Part shown: piece by piece, positions 22,979-34,015 of the stretch
Position numbering within the stretch: the first letter of the stretch is position 1
Layout: each line of letters begins with the position of its first letter
Assembly (NCBI RefSeq): GCF_033118175.1
Contig: NC_083694.1
Coordinates: 30,702,108 to 30,766,107, forward strand
Source: Dama dama
Taxonomy: Eukaryota > Chordata > Mammalia > Artiodactyla > Cervidae
Reading direction: 5' to 3'
DNA length: 64,000 nt
Translations under genes and position numbers: made by a program
Notes under the pieces: model-generated
Databases searched by the model: none
What the model saw: only the letters and a program-made list of their open reading frames with translations
Told to the model about the DNA's origin: nothing

Positions 22979-23124
22979 TGTTGTGGATTCAATGTTTGTT
23001 TCCCCCCAAAGTTTCTCTGTGACAGTCCTAACCCTCATGTAATGATATTAGGAGGTAGGACCTTTGGGAGGTAATTACCTTTAGATAAGGTCATGAAGGT
23101 AGGGACCCTTGACAAGATTACAGT

Positions 23125-23126
<2 letters not shown>

Positions 23127-23165
<39 letters not shown>
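23127..23165 (+). repeat. (GT)n microsatellite at a SINE 3' end
   Basis: About 19 GT units directly abutting the reversed 3' end of the Bov-tA at 23166. Bov-tA 3' ends (gcacgcacgca) are known seeds of AC/GT microsatellites. Confidence 0.97.
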
Positions 23166-23167
<2 letters not shown>

Positions 23168-23367
23168 GTTGCTCTGTCATGTCCAACTCTTTGTGACCCC
23201 ATGGACTGTAGCCCACCAGGCTCCTCTGTCCATGGAATTTTTCAGGTAAGAATACTGGAGTCAGTAGCCATTCCCTCCTCCAGGGGATCTTCCTGACCCA
23301 GGGATCAAATCCAGGTCTCCTGCATTGCAGGTGGACTCTTTGCTGTCTGAGCCAGCAGGGAAGCCCA
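23166..23367 (-). mobile_element. Bov-tA SINE inside a MaLR LTR
   Basis: Antisense: 'agttgctctgtcatgtccaa', 'tgtagcccaccaggctcctc', 'gggatcaaatccaggtctcc', 'ctgagccagcagggaagccc'. Near full length. Confidence 0.95.
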
Positions 23368-23600
23368 TTATGGACCTTATAGGACAAAAAGAGAGAGAGA
23401 GACCAGAACTTGCTCTCTCTGCCATGTGTGGATTGAGCAAGAAGATGGCCCTCCACAAGCCAGGAAGACAGCCTTCCTTAGAACCTGATCCCACTAGCAT
23501 TCTGATCTCAAAATTGCCACCTCCAGACTGAGAGAGATGAATACCTATTGTTTAAGCTGCCCAGTCTGTAGTACATTGCCACAGCAGACCAAGCTGACTC

Positions 23601-24724
23601 TGCACTCTGCCTCAGCTTTTTGCCTCTTCCCAAGGGTTGGAGCACTGTTGTGGCACTGATGAGCCAGTTCTGGTCATGTGGATGGGGGCAGGAAACAAGA
23701 GAGAAGTGTCCTGGGTCACTGGGGTAACACTGTGGATACATCCGGTCAGCACACCACTCTGGATGCCCAGCCAGCTCATTTTTATGTAAAAGAGAAATAA
23801 ATCTTCTATCTGATTCAACCCTCTGTTTTTCAACTCTGTGAAAACAGTCCAGTCAGTGTACCAACTAATTAAAAAAAGTTTCAAGCGACTTTAACGAAAA
23901 TTCACACAAATCCTTATCTGGTCCTTATCTGGTCCTTATCTGGAGCAGGCACTCATCATATTGTGAAAGGCAGCAATGGTCTCCAGATAATGGTCTATGG
24001 ACTGGCTACATCAGTATCAGCCAGCTAATGATATTTTAGAAACTTGAAAGGGCTCTAATGTCTAACACCTATTATTTAATCTGGATGGTCTCCATGTGTA
24101 ACTCCTGGTCTCAGGTATGTGCCTCTTTCTGTGTTCAACTCCTTGTGCAACAGGCTGCCATTTAACACCCACATCTCCCCTTCTCCTCTGAGTTAGCACC
24201 AGCTGGCAGTCTTTATTTTCTGGCACATCGTCTTTGGCTCCCTACCTGCTTCTCTGGGGAGGTATACACCTTTTCCAGGTGTGGGATCACAACCCCTTCA
24301 AATATGAGGCCCTCCTCCCACCAGCCTCAGCCTGCTGGAGCTCTGGTCAGAGCATCTTGCTCTCCTCCAAGTTGCCAGCTTCCCCACCAGGGAGAGGACG
24401 TGAACACGGAGGGGAATGTGACAACGAGAGCCTCCACCTGGCTGGGCAACTTTCTGTTCTGCAGTGGCAAGGGAGAACCAGCCGGCCTGGTTTATAAGTC
24501 CCAGGGAGTCAAGGCCAGATGGCTGGAGAAGGAAGCCTCCAGGAGCTTTTCCTACAGTGCCAGGCACATGCTACAGGCATGGCAGAGGCCCCCGTGTAGA
24601 CCCTCAGGAAAGGAGCTGCCACCCATGGAAAGCTGAGCCCAGGAGAGCTTAGTTACTTCCTTGAGTTACTCTAGAGTACTTCTTGGAGAGGCCCTGGCAA
24701 AGTTCCCCAGGGAATCCCTCCAAG
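23601..24724. other. Unassigned sequence
   Basis: Includes a triplicate-like 'ccttatctggt' run at about 23921-23945. Overlapping frames on both strands at 24234-24652 carry no domain. Confidence 0.4.
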
Positions 24725-24897
24725 TCACTGGTTTCCTCAGAATCCCCTGGAGGCTTGTTACAACACAGATGGCTGGGTCCCACCCCAGGGTTTCCTGTTC
24801 ATTAGTTCACGGGTGGAGCTTGAGAATGTTTACATCTGACAAGTGCCAGGTGATGCCAAGGCTGCTAGTCCAGGGACCACACTCAGAAAGAACCGCT
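24725..24897 (-). mobile_element. MER5A-like hAT-Charlie MITE, antisense
   Basis: 'tttcctcagaatcccctgga', 'ggcttgttacaacacagatg', 'gctgggtcccaccccagggt', 'caagtgccaggtgatgccaa' and 'gtccagggaccacactcaga' in order. Second MER5A in the window, opposite orientation to 21852. Confidence 0.85.
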
Positions 24898-25067
24898 GTT
24901 CTAAGCGCCCGGTGTCTTGGGGACAAGGCAGCTGTGGGAACCTTTTGTGCAGCTCATAGGCTGAGTAATTCTCTACAGCATTGGGGAAAAAATCACAGGA
25001 GTGGGAAGGGAGCTGAGAACAGGAGACAACACAATGTCATAGACTGTGGAATCCAGCAGACCTCTTC

Positions 25068-25275
25068 TGGGTCTGACCGAGTGGTGCAGTAGTGAAGAAT
25101 CTGCCTGCCAATGCAGGAGACATGGGTTCAACCCCTGGGTCGGGAAGATACCCTGGAGAAGGAAATGGCACCCCACTTTAGTATTCTTGCTTGGAAAATT
25201 CCATGAACAGAGGAGCCTGGTGGGCTACAATCCATGGGGTTGCAAAGAGTTGGACACGACTGAGCATATATGCAT
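25068..25275 (+). mobile_element. Bov-tA SINE
   Basis: Sense: 'cagtagtgaagaatctgcct', B box 'gggttcaacccctgg', body 'ggagaaggaaatggcacccc', end 'gttggacacgactgagcata'. Confidence 0.93.
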
Positions 25276-26722
25276 ATCTATCCAGCCTGTATTAGCTGTG
25301 TGACCAGTATCACCAAGCCTTCATATTCTTTTCTGTAAAAATACAAAGATACAAAATACATTTGATAGGATTGTTGAGAAGACTGTCTGCAGGGCCTGAT
25401 TCAGGTACTCAGCAGGCAGCCAGAAAATGATATTTAAGCCACTCCCTCAGTTTCCCACACTGTTGCCTATACAGTTTCATGACATTATTCAGAAACTCTT
25501 GAGGCCCTCATGTGTGGATGGACTCCCTTCTTATTTCTGAGTCTCAGAATGAAGGGAAATGCTTACCCTTTCTTCTTTTACCCTGTAACATTCTCTAAAC
25601 ATTATTTCCCACTTTGATAGTTTTAGGTGGTCACCTCACACACTAAATAGGGAGAATTAATTCCATTTTCTCTAAAATTACATACAGAGGGTATGTTTTC
25701 CAGGAAGATGGGGTTATAACTTTTGATTTACTCCTGGTTGGGAGTTTTAGTGATCCTTTCCAGCAATAAATTGAGAGGACAAGAAACAGGCAAAGTCCAT
25801 AAAATTCTAGCCTCAATACTCCTGCATAGCTCCAAGCAGCTTGCCAGCATCCACCCCACCCTCAAATAAACCACTAAAACTTGGTCACCTGCCTCTGCTG
25901 AGCTCCCAGCTCTTGTCCCGAGGGCCTCCTGGTAATTGATCACACTTCTCTTAGTTTTTTAAGAGTTGATTGTACAATTTATGGATTACCTGGATGTTTT
26001 GCTTCTCCTTTTTCTTTTATTGGGAGCCATTTCTTTCTTACCTCTTCAAAAAACTAATAGTGTTTTGTACATGGTGGGATCAATAAAATATCATTGTCTG
26101 GTTGAGTAAGGTATTCTGCCTACCTTTTCAACATTTTCCTATTCATAAGCTCCAGAGCAGTCAGGAAAAAAAAAAAAAATGACAACAAAGGACACACAAA
26201 ACAGGCCATGCTTGTTAACCAACTCGGATAAATGTGTGGGGGAAGGGTTTACCTACAAAAACCAGAATGGTGAATGCCAGTGGCTTGGTAACCATATCAA
26301 GGAATTTCCCAAACTAAACCATCCCGGTTCTTCCCTTCCTACCATTGCTGGGGTGGGGCTTGGTAATTTCATGTCCCCTCCCAATTATTTTACCTAATGG
26401 CCTTCCCTTAATGGTCATCAACTAGTTTAGCAAACAGTTTTCTCCAGAGCATGACCCTGATAATGATGAGTCAGTGCTCTGTGGAGGTAGCCAAAGTGGT
26501 CAATGAAGGGACTATGGTGGGAATCAAAGGGTCTGTTAGGGGGCACGAGGGGAGCAGAAGTAGCCAGAGGACATGGCTTGACTCTAAGCATCATGATTCA
26601 GGCCTAGTTTCTTCCACTGTTTCCTCTCTCAGTGAATAATGGCACCAGCATCCATTTAGTTAATCAAGCTAGAAGTCTGGGAATGATTTCTGGCATCTCC
26701 CTCTCCCTAAAAAGCTCCCCAC
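25276..26722. other. Unassigned sequence with an (A)n tract
   Basis: A tract of about 14 A at 26165-26179. No recognised repeat or gene; the frames at 26179-26639 show no domain. Confidence 0.45.
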
Positions 26723-27310
26723 AGGACTTCCCTGGTGGTCCAGTGGTTAAGAATCTCCCCGCCAACTCAGGGGACTCAGGTTCGACCTCTGGTCCAGGAA
26801 GATTCCACATGCCGTGGGGCAGCTAAGCCTGAATGCCACAACTACTGAGCCTGTGCTCTAGAGCCCCTGCTTCACAAGAGAAGCCACTGCAGTGAGAAGC
26901 CTGTGCACCACAAGTGGAGAGCAGCCCCCACTCACCGCAACCCTTGGACTGCAAGGAGGTCCAACCAGTCCATCCTAAAGGAGATCAGTCCTGGGTGTTC
27001 ATTGGAAGGATTGATGTTGAAGCTGAAACTCCAATACTCTGGCCACCTGATGCGAAGAGCTGACTCATTGGAAAAGACCCTGATGCTGGGAAAGATTGAG
27101 GGTAGGAGGAGAAGGGGATGACAGAGGATGAGATGGTTGGATGGCATCACCGACTCGATGGACATGGGTTTGGGTGAACTCCGGGAATTGGTGATGGACA
27201 GGGAGGCCTGGCATGCTGCGGTTCATGAGGTCGCAAAGAGTCGGACACAACTGAGTGACTGAACTGAACCGCAACTAGAGAAAGCCCAAGTACAGCAATG
27301 AAGACCCAAC
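26723..27310 (+). mobile_element. CHR-2-type SINE split by BovB
   Basis: Left part 26723-26941: 'aggacttccctggtggtcca', 'gactcaggttcgacctctgg', 'gccacaactactgagcctg'. Right part from 27268: 'ccgcaactagagaaagccca', 'agcaatgaagacccaac'. The right part continues the left exactly where the BovB insert ends. Confidence 0.9.
26942..27267 (+). mobile_element. BovB 3'-end insertion nested in a CHR-2 SINE
   Basis: Begins 'ccttggactgcaaggaggtc' and ends 'gactgaactgaa'. ACCGCAAC at 26934-26941 and 27268-27275 is an exact 8-bp TSD. It carries only the last ~325 bp of the element, with a short open frame (26903-27121) from ORF2 C-terminus that has no function. Confidence 0.95.
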
Positions 27311-27539
27311 TCTCCATATTCAATCTAGCATCATGTCCTATCAATATAATTTTATCTCTTAACTATCTATCTGTCCATTTCTTGTTACTTCTGTACCACC
27401 CGGTCCAAAACATTGCTTCTCATCTGGAAACTGATAGTCTCCCATCTGGCCTGCCTGCAGCCATGCCTGTCCTCTCCAGTTTCTCCTCCACGCTGCAGGG
27501 GAATGGACTTTCAACATGCTATCTGAGAGAGTTGCTTCT
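27311..27539. other. Unassigned, may be an extension of the L2 fragment
   Basis: Pyrimidine-rich, no decisive family text. Confidence 0.3.
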
Positions 27540-27655
27540 CTTCTTAGAATCACTCAGTGACTTCCATTTGCTTTTAGGATAAAAACAAAACTATACCTGG
27601 CCTTGGGTGATTTAGTCCCTGCCTACCTTTCCAGTCTTACATTTATACAATGCAT
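27540..27655 (-). mobile_element. L2 LINE fragment, antisense
   Basis: 'cagtgacttccatttgcttt', 'taggataaaaacaaaac', 'ctggccttgggtgatttagt', 'ccctgcctacctttccagtc' follow L2 order. Confidence 0.65.
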
Positions 27656-27775
27656 GGCATGCAAGAGGCCCTCAACATTTGTTGTGTAATGAATATGTTA
27701 CATCTAGCTGCTTGATCAAATTAATAAATCAGTGAATGAATGGACTAGTGAGTATGGCATCTTCCCCCTTGCCTG

Positions 27776-27978
27776 CATGCTTAGTCGTTTCAGTTGTTCT
27801 CAACTCTTTTCGACCCTGTGGACCTTAATCCTCCAGGTTCCTCTGTCCATGGGATTCTCCAGGCAAGAATACTGGAGTGGGTTGCTATTTACTTCTCCAG
27901 GGGATCTTCCCGACCCAGGGGTCGAATCCAGACTTTTTTTTTTTTTTTTTTTTACCATCTGAGCCACCAGGGAAGCCC
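27776..27978 (-). mobile_element. Bov-tA SINE with internal poly-T
   Basis: Antisense and otherwise near full length, but the tRNA-like region between 'gtcgaatccagac' and 'accatctgagccaccaggg' is replaced by 20 T residues (27934-27953). About 24 expected bases are missing there. Confidence 0.93.
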
Positions 27979-28884
27979 TTTAAGACTTTGAAAAATAATC
28001 TCTCTGCCCACCAGTGGAATCTTGACAGGGTCTTCATGCATGACAACAGACACAAGGCTCTAATTAAAAGTTAAGTTCTACTATGTTCCAGTCCTCTGGA
28101 TCTTAATTTGCTTTACTCATCCTATACCTAACTCTTGGCTCCCCTTTCATAACACAATGAAATGTGAACAATTCTATCACCACATATGTTTATCTTGAAT
28201 ATAATCTTATTTCTCAGAACTTCTTAACTCAGATCTTATGAATATATTTTAACTAACTAGCCTTCATTCATTTTAACTATCACTCCAGTGTCTCTTGTGG
28301 TTGCCTGTCCCTTGGGGCCACTCTTTTCTTCTTTCCATGTGAGCAGTTCCCATCTGGTCTGCTCGGATCACAGAAGAGATCCACACATAGACAAGGCCTC
28401 AAATTTTTCAGCTGTCAGGGCCACCAACCCTAGAGACACTAGTTCAATATCTCTTGGAAAGATCCCAGAACCCACATTTTAACTAGTTTCCAGATAATCT
28501 ATTGTGCTACATCTGGGTCAAAACAACCCCAATATCTGCCTAGGAGTCCCTCTGCTGATTCTCTGCTCTTGGCTCCGTGTCTGCAGGCCAGGATGCCAAC
28601 TTTTCCACACCAGAGTCTAAAGGGATAGTCTAAAGAGACAGCCATCTCTCTGATACAGTATTTCTTGAACCATCAAAGTGTCCTTGAACAAAGTTTCTTG
28701 GGTAACATAGTTTAAACTTTAGCACAGACCAGAATTTCAACAGAACAAGAATATAACTCTTTCTTCAGACTATATGTTCAGTGTTATGAAATATGTGATC
28801 AGTTTATACTTTAAAACTCTGGTTGTCACTCACATAAAAGACTATCTTGTGAAGATATTAGCATTGAGTCTGGCACACAGTATT
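27979..28884. other. Unassigned sequence; MIR-like right edge
   Basis: The edge next to the following SINE (gagtctggcacacagta) and the sequence after that SINE (aataaatactgtttgaatga) together resemble the 3' end of a MIR interrupted by the SINE. Remainder unrecognised. Confidence 0.4.
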
Positions 28885-29002
28885 GCTGTTGTTTAGTTGC
28901 TCTGTCATGTCCGACTCTTTCAACCCCATGTACGCAAGAGCCCACCAGGCTCCCCGTCCATGGGATTTCCCAGGCAAGAATACTGGAGTAGGTTGCCATT
29001 TC
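28885..29002 (-). mobile_element. Bov-tA SINE, 5'-truncated
   Basis: Antisense 'gttgtttagttgctctgtca' to 'ggagtaggttgccatttc', then stops. The tRNA head is missing. Confidence 0.9.
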
Positions 29003-30089
29003 AATAAATACTGTTTGAATGAAGAAATGATTCAAATGTATACTCCCCCACCAAAACCCACCCTCTCCAATAGTTGTATTAACGGATTGCCTTTGAAAGC
29101 AGGGCTGGCAATTGCCCAGACAGATGTCCTTACAAGCATCTTCCCACGTTCTATATTTAGAAATTGAGAGCCAAACACCAACCAAATGAATCCTCTCTGA
29201 GAGTGGAGTTATTGGTTGAGCTCAGTATCTGGGCTTCTATTAAGATGAAATATTAATCAGACCATTGAGTTTTGAAATGATTTCTTTTTCATATATAAAG
29301 GCTATTAAAATACACTTAAATCCAAGGGCTTGCACATTTTATTCTGAATGCCCTACCAATCAAATGTCAGAATAGCCTTGATTTGAAGTCAAATTCATGT
29401 TTCTTTCATATTTTAAAGACAAGTGATAATACTTGAAGGCTGAAAAATGGCAAAGTAGCATGAGATGCTGACTGTCTCCCCTGAATCTAATCCTGGATGA
29501 AGACACCACAGAAGAGATGGAGAGGCTGAGACTGGAGGGCTACAAAGCTGAGCTCAACAACTAACAAGGGAGAAGTGTGGTCTAGAGGTAAAGGCCAGAG
29601 CCACCAGATACCTTCCTTCCTCTTGCTCCCCTTCCCTTGTTTGCATTTGCCTGCAAGGATCAGTTTGCAGCAATATTAACACAGCACCGAGGAAAGGTAG
29701 AACTGCAGAGGCAACATGAGGGCAATGCCAGTGCCTGCCAGAATAGGAAACAGAATAAAGGCAGGTAGGCTGACTGGCAGGAGTCCAAGCATCTTCCCCC
29801 TGTCACCCACCCATAACCACTTTTCCTGGGACGGAAGTACTTGGCGATCCCTGGGGAACAGATGATATCTGAAGCAGGGAAAACAGGGAGTGGGTGAGCA
29901 GGAATGTAATACAAGGGTTTGTTCACCTTCGGGAGCAGCCCCTACCCTCAAACCTAAACTGGCCTGGAAAGCACAGCAAGGTTTTCTCCCCTCCTCCAAG
30001 GCAAACCCTGGTAATCAATGCAGTTGAAAATCCCAATAGAAGAAAAGACAAACTCACAGAGAAAAACAAAACAACTGTTTCCCAGAGAA
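29003..30089. other. Unassigned sequence
   Basis: Overlapping minus frames at 29660-29999 and plus frame at 29894-30100 lack any domain. The left 30 bp look like the tail of a MIR. Confidence 0.4.
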
Positions 30090-30600
30090 AACAAAAGTAA
30101 TGGGAGACACAGAACAAGAATTTAAAATGAGCAAAATTGAGAACCGTCAAAATTAAGGAGAATATTGTACACCTGCAAGAGGAACAGTGACTCTTGTGTA
30201 CTGGAAATGTTGTGTACAGAAAAATATAATTCTCCAAGTAAAAGATTCAATGAGTAGATTAAATATCAGAGTGGATGCAGATGAAGAAAGATTTAATGAA
30301 CTGGAAAATTCAGGTCAAAGAACTCTCAAAGAAAGCATCAAAAAAGTAACGAATAAGAGAAAAGTTAAAAGGTATGGAAGACAGAAGTAAGACTGTACTA
30401 CCAACCTCTAAGGGAGAGAAATAAACAAGGAGAAAAATATTTGGAGAAATACTTTGAACCTAAATATTTCTATTCAGTCAATTTTTAGTTAAATGTGAGT
30501 ATAAAATGAAGCTACTCTGAAGCATACTTGGTCTAAGGAAAATTTATACCCCAGATATATGCCTCTCTACAAGACTTTTTAGGAGAGAAACTTTAAGAAG
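30090..30600 (+). mobile_element. Possible L1 (or HAL1) ORF1-region remnant
   Basis: A purine-rich, Lys/Glu-rich sequence. The frame at 30187-30390 reads 'DADEERFNELENSGQRTLKE', which resembles the coiled-coil part of L1/HAL1 ORF1. It precedes an L1 3' region in the same orientation. Low certainty because it is diverged. Confidence 0.4.
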
Positions 30601-30624
30601 GGAAATTAAGTGAGTCAGTTGAAC

Positions 30625-31192
30625 TGAGGTGGATGAACCTAGAGCCTGTTATACAGAGTGAAGTAAGTCAGAAACAGAAAAACAAAGATCATGTATTAAT
30701 GCATATATATGGAATCTAAAAAAATGGTACTGACGAACCTATTTGCAGGGCAAGAATAGAGACACACACATAGAGACCAGACTTGTGGACACAGCGGGAG
30801 AAGGAGAGGATAGGATGAACTGGGGAAGTAGCATTGACATATATAACTACCATGTGTAAAACATAACCACAGGGGAGCTGCTATATAACACAAGGAGCCC
30901 AGCCTGGTACTCCGTGATGGCCTAGAGGGGTGGGATGGGGTGGGACGACCTAGGGGGAGGGGATACATACATAATTATGACTGATTATATACAGTTCATA
31001 TGTAACTACCATGTGTAAAACATAACCACAGGCGAGCTGCTATGTAACACGGGGAGCCCAGCCTGGTACTCCGTGATGGCCTAGACGGGTGGGATGGGGT
31101 GGGATGACCTAGGGGGAGGGGCTGTATACATAATTACGACATTGTGAAGCAATTATCCTCCAGCTTAAAAAAAACCCACAAAAATAAAGGGA
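30625..31192 (+). mobile_element. L1 ORF2 end and 3' UTR with internal duplication
   Basis: Starts in ORF2 C-terminal text ('ggatgaacctagagcctgtt', 'acagagtgaagtaagtcaga') and ends with the ruminant L1 tail 'gaagcaattatcctccagct' plus A-rich sequence. The 3' UTR holds a tandem duplication (next entry). Confidence 0.9.
30844..31141 (+). repeat. Tandem duplication of an L1 3' UTR segment
   Basis: 'taactaccatgtgtaaaaca' begins at 30844 and again at 31003, a unit of 159 bp. The first ~138 bp of each unit match with roughly eight differences by eye. The second unit then continues into the normal L1 tail. Confidence 0.95.
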
Positions 31193-31254
31193 AAAAAGGA
31201 GAATTGCTCCAAAAAGAAGCAACAACACATTAGGAAACAAAAAGAAATGAAGTA

Positions 31255-31575
31255 TTGATATATGATATGACAGGAATGAGCCTCAAAAGCATGCTAAGTG
31301 GAAGAAGTTAGTTTAGAAGGCCACATAGTATATCCATTTATACGGAATGTTCGGAAAAGGAAAATTCACGGAAACAGAAGGCAAATTAGTGATTGCCAGG
31401 GGCTGAGGCAGGAGGTGAGGAGTGGCTACTAAGGGATACAGGATTTCTTTTGGGGACAATGAAAATATTTTGGATACGTAGTGGTGATAGTTGCACAATC
31501 TGAATAAAAAAACAAAAAAAAAAAAACACTGAATTTTACACTTTAAAGATAATTTTTAAACAAAAAAAATGATAC
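31255..31575 (+). mobile_element. Ancient L1M 3' end
   Basis: 'agaaggccacatagtatatc', 'attgccaggggctgaggcag', 'ggtgatagttgcacaatctg', 'actgaattttacactttaaa'. Sense orientation, with an (A)n-rich patch at 31506-31526. Confidence 0.8.
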
Positions 31576-31992
31576 TAGAGAAGTTTTGATTTAACAAACA
31601 GTGATCCACCTCCCTCCCTTGCCAAAAAATATCTGCATTATTTCAGACTTAAAACTTCAGACAATAGTAATGTGCCAGGAGAAGAGGGTGGAGGAAGTTT
31701 TTTTCTTATTTGGGGGAAAGACATAAATATGCATAAGCGTGAAGCACTGATAGGGAAAAATACACATAAGTGGAAATATAACTAAAGCTTGGAGCAACTG
31801 CCAGAGAAATAACAGTATCTAGTGTAGTTGAGTTCATGTATTTGCATTTGCAATACATATTCTTTTTTGATAAATTATTTTCCTCTTATGTTTCCTTTTT
31901 ATATTTAATAATTATATTTTACATAATTAAAACTTTATTTTATTTTTATCATCTATAGACTAAATTATTTTATATTTATTTCCTCTGTTTTG
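31576..31992. other. Unassigned AT-rich sequence
   Basis: Very A/T-rich (31860-31980), no recognised element. Confidence 0.5.
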
Positions 31993-32199
31993 AAAGTGTT
32001 AGTTGCTCAGTCGTGTCCAACTCTTTGTGACCCAATGGACTGTAGCCCATCAGGCTCCTCTGTCCATGAGATTTTCCTGGCAAAAATACTGGAGTGGGTT
32101 GCCATTTCCTTCTCCAGGGAGTCTTCCCAACCCAGGGACTGAACCCAGGTCTCCCGCATTGTTGGCAGTTTCTTTACTGTTTGAGCTACCTGAGAAGCC
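31993..32199 (-). mobile_element. Bov-tA SINE
   Basis: Antisense full-length-like: 'agtgttagttgctcagtcgt', 'ggagtgggttgccatttcct', 'gggactgaacccaggtctcc', 'gagctacctgagaagccc'. Confidence 0.94.
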
Positions 32200-33343
32200 C
32201 GTTTATGTTTCTACATAAAATACATTTATAAATGCAGTTCATACTTATATTTAAAGTGCATTATACTGTGCTTTTTACAAATTATATCAAGAGATATATT
32301 TTCTATGAATTTCATAGCAAAGTTATTATTGGAGCATTACAAACTTTTTTTAAGAGTATTGTGTTTGATGGAGTTGAAGGTCAATTGCTCTAAACATCCT
32401 TGGGTATCACTTTATTAACTGATGTTTTTCTTACTTATCTGTTTACTTTTTATTTGTTTCACACCTCTACAAAGTAGGCATCACCATGGGCACATGGGAG
32501 ATTCTGTGGATAACATTTGTCCCACCACATTCTCCCCCTTTGGATACAAGGGCTAAAACAGCTTCTTCCCAAAGCCAGGAGGTTCAATCCAGAGCCCACA
32601 CAAAGTAAGAATAAGGAGATTGAAAGTTCTCTAATTTAAAGAGCCCTGGCATGTTAGCTAGAGTCCTTCTACCAACTATAACAAGGAAGGCACAGCCCCC
32701 TCTACAAATTTACCAATATAGAGGGAACAGTTTTGGAACCAGCAGCTGCTTCAGGAGCTGTGGACCTTGCCAGGTTTGCACTTTGGATAGGATTCCCAGA
32801 GAAGCCTCTTCCCGGTAAGCCTTGTCCTTCTGTAGCAAAAGGCACATCAAGATCCCTCACTCCCACACATGCAAAAGTTCCACCAAAATCCTACCGAGAA
32901 GAAAAATAGATGGACACGTGGAGGGGAAGGTTCTCAGATCAAGACCAGTCTCTGGGGGGCTGAGTAGCAGAACTTTATCAGCAACCCAAGGCCTGTAGAA
33001 GGCCACTTTGGCTACACAGGATAATAATAACTCGTCCCTAGGGCTTGCCATATGGGATGAATGAGAAAGCATATACTCAAATGCCTATCAGCGTCTGGTG
33101 TACTGTCACAATCAATAAACAACTGAAACAGGAATGGAGAATGACTGTGTCCAGCCCCGTGTCTGACTCATGGCCACCGTTCAATAAAGGCAGCCCTTAG
33201 AGGGAGAGAGAAACAGAAGACCCAGGTTTGAAGGAGGAGTAGCAAGAAGTGCAAGGAACTTCTGAAGGTTTTCTACAATATCCATGAAAATACACTTGTT
33301 AAAATAAATCCTTTGAGATAAACATCTTTATTTAATAAAATGA
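32200..33343. other. Unassigned sequence
   Basis: No recognised repeat. Minus frame 32857-33072 has no domain. Confidence 0.45.
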
Positions 33344-33360
33344 TTCCTTGCTGATAAATG

Positions 33361-33573
33361 GGGCTTCCCTGGTGGCTCAGACAGTAAAGAATCTGCTTGT
33401 GATGCAGGAGACCTGGGTTTGAACCCTGGGTGGGGAAGACTCCCTGGAGGAGGACATGGCAACCGGCTCCAGTATTCTTGCCTGGAGAAACCCATAGACA
33501 AAGGAGCTTGATGGGCTACTGTCCATGGGGTTGCAAAGAGTGGGATACAACTGAGTGAATAAGTCATTATCAT
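33361..33573 (+). mobile_element. Bov-tA SINE with 17-bp target-site duplication
   Basis: Sense: 'gggcttccctggtggctcag', B box 'gggtttgaaccctgg', end 'gatacaactgagtgaataag'. TTCCTTGCTGATAAATG (33344-33360) and TTCCTTGCAGATAAATG (33574-33590) differ at one base, giving a 17-bp TSD. Confidence 0.96.
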
Positions 33574-33812
33574 TTCCTTGCAGATAAATGAATCCATAGA
33601 TTTGCTTTAAAAAATTAAATGTCTTTCAAAATAGCATCTCCATACCACAAATTTATTTACACCCCACTTTCCTGAGCAAATCAATTGTTTTGACTGGGTC
33701 ATATCTGTATTAATATTTTGAATATTTTAATTGTATTGAAAAGGTGAATGAGTGCTTGCTCCTGCACTGGCAAAAAGTGAGGAGAAATTGGCTTAATCAC
33801 CATAAGGGGCTT

Positions 33813-34007
33813 GTGTGCACGTGTGCTAAGTCGCTTCAGTCGTGTCCAGCTCTTTGCAACTCTATGCAATGTAGCATAGAATACTGGAGTAGGTTGCTAT
33901 GCTCTCCTCCAGGGGATCTTCCCCACTCGGGGATTGAACCCATGTCTCTTTTATCTCCTGCATTGGCAGGCGAGTGCTTTATACTACTAGCACTACCTGG
34001 GAAGCCC
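33813..34007 (-). mobile_element. Bov-tA SINE with internal deletion and 8-bp TSD
   Basis: Antisense. Sequence jumps from 'tgcaatgtagc' to 'atagaatactggagtagg', so about 35 body bases are missing. AGGGGCTT at 33805-33812 and 34008-34015 is an exact TSD. Confidence 0.93.
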
Positions 34008-34015
34008 AGGGGCTT

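Larger units (their letters stand above)
22979..23600 (+). mobile_element. MaLR (MST/MLT1-type) solo LTR, split by a SINE
   Basis: Left part: 'tgttgtggattcaatgtttg', 'atgatattaggaggtaggac', 'ctttgggaggtaattacc', 'ataaggtcatgaaggtaggg'. Right part after the SINE: 'gctctctctgccatgtgtgg', 'gccacctccagactgagaga', 'tgtttaagctgcccagtctg'. The two halves join colinearly as an ERVL-MaLR LTR. Non-coding. Confidence 0.8.

Noticed and set aside
24234..24652. Overlapping frames in moderately GC-rich DNA
   Set aside because: Three frames open at once, with no domain and no splice logic.
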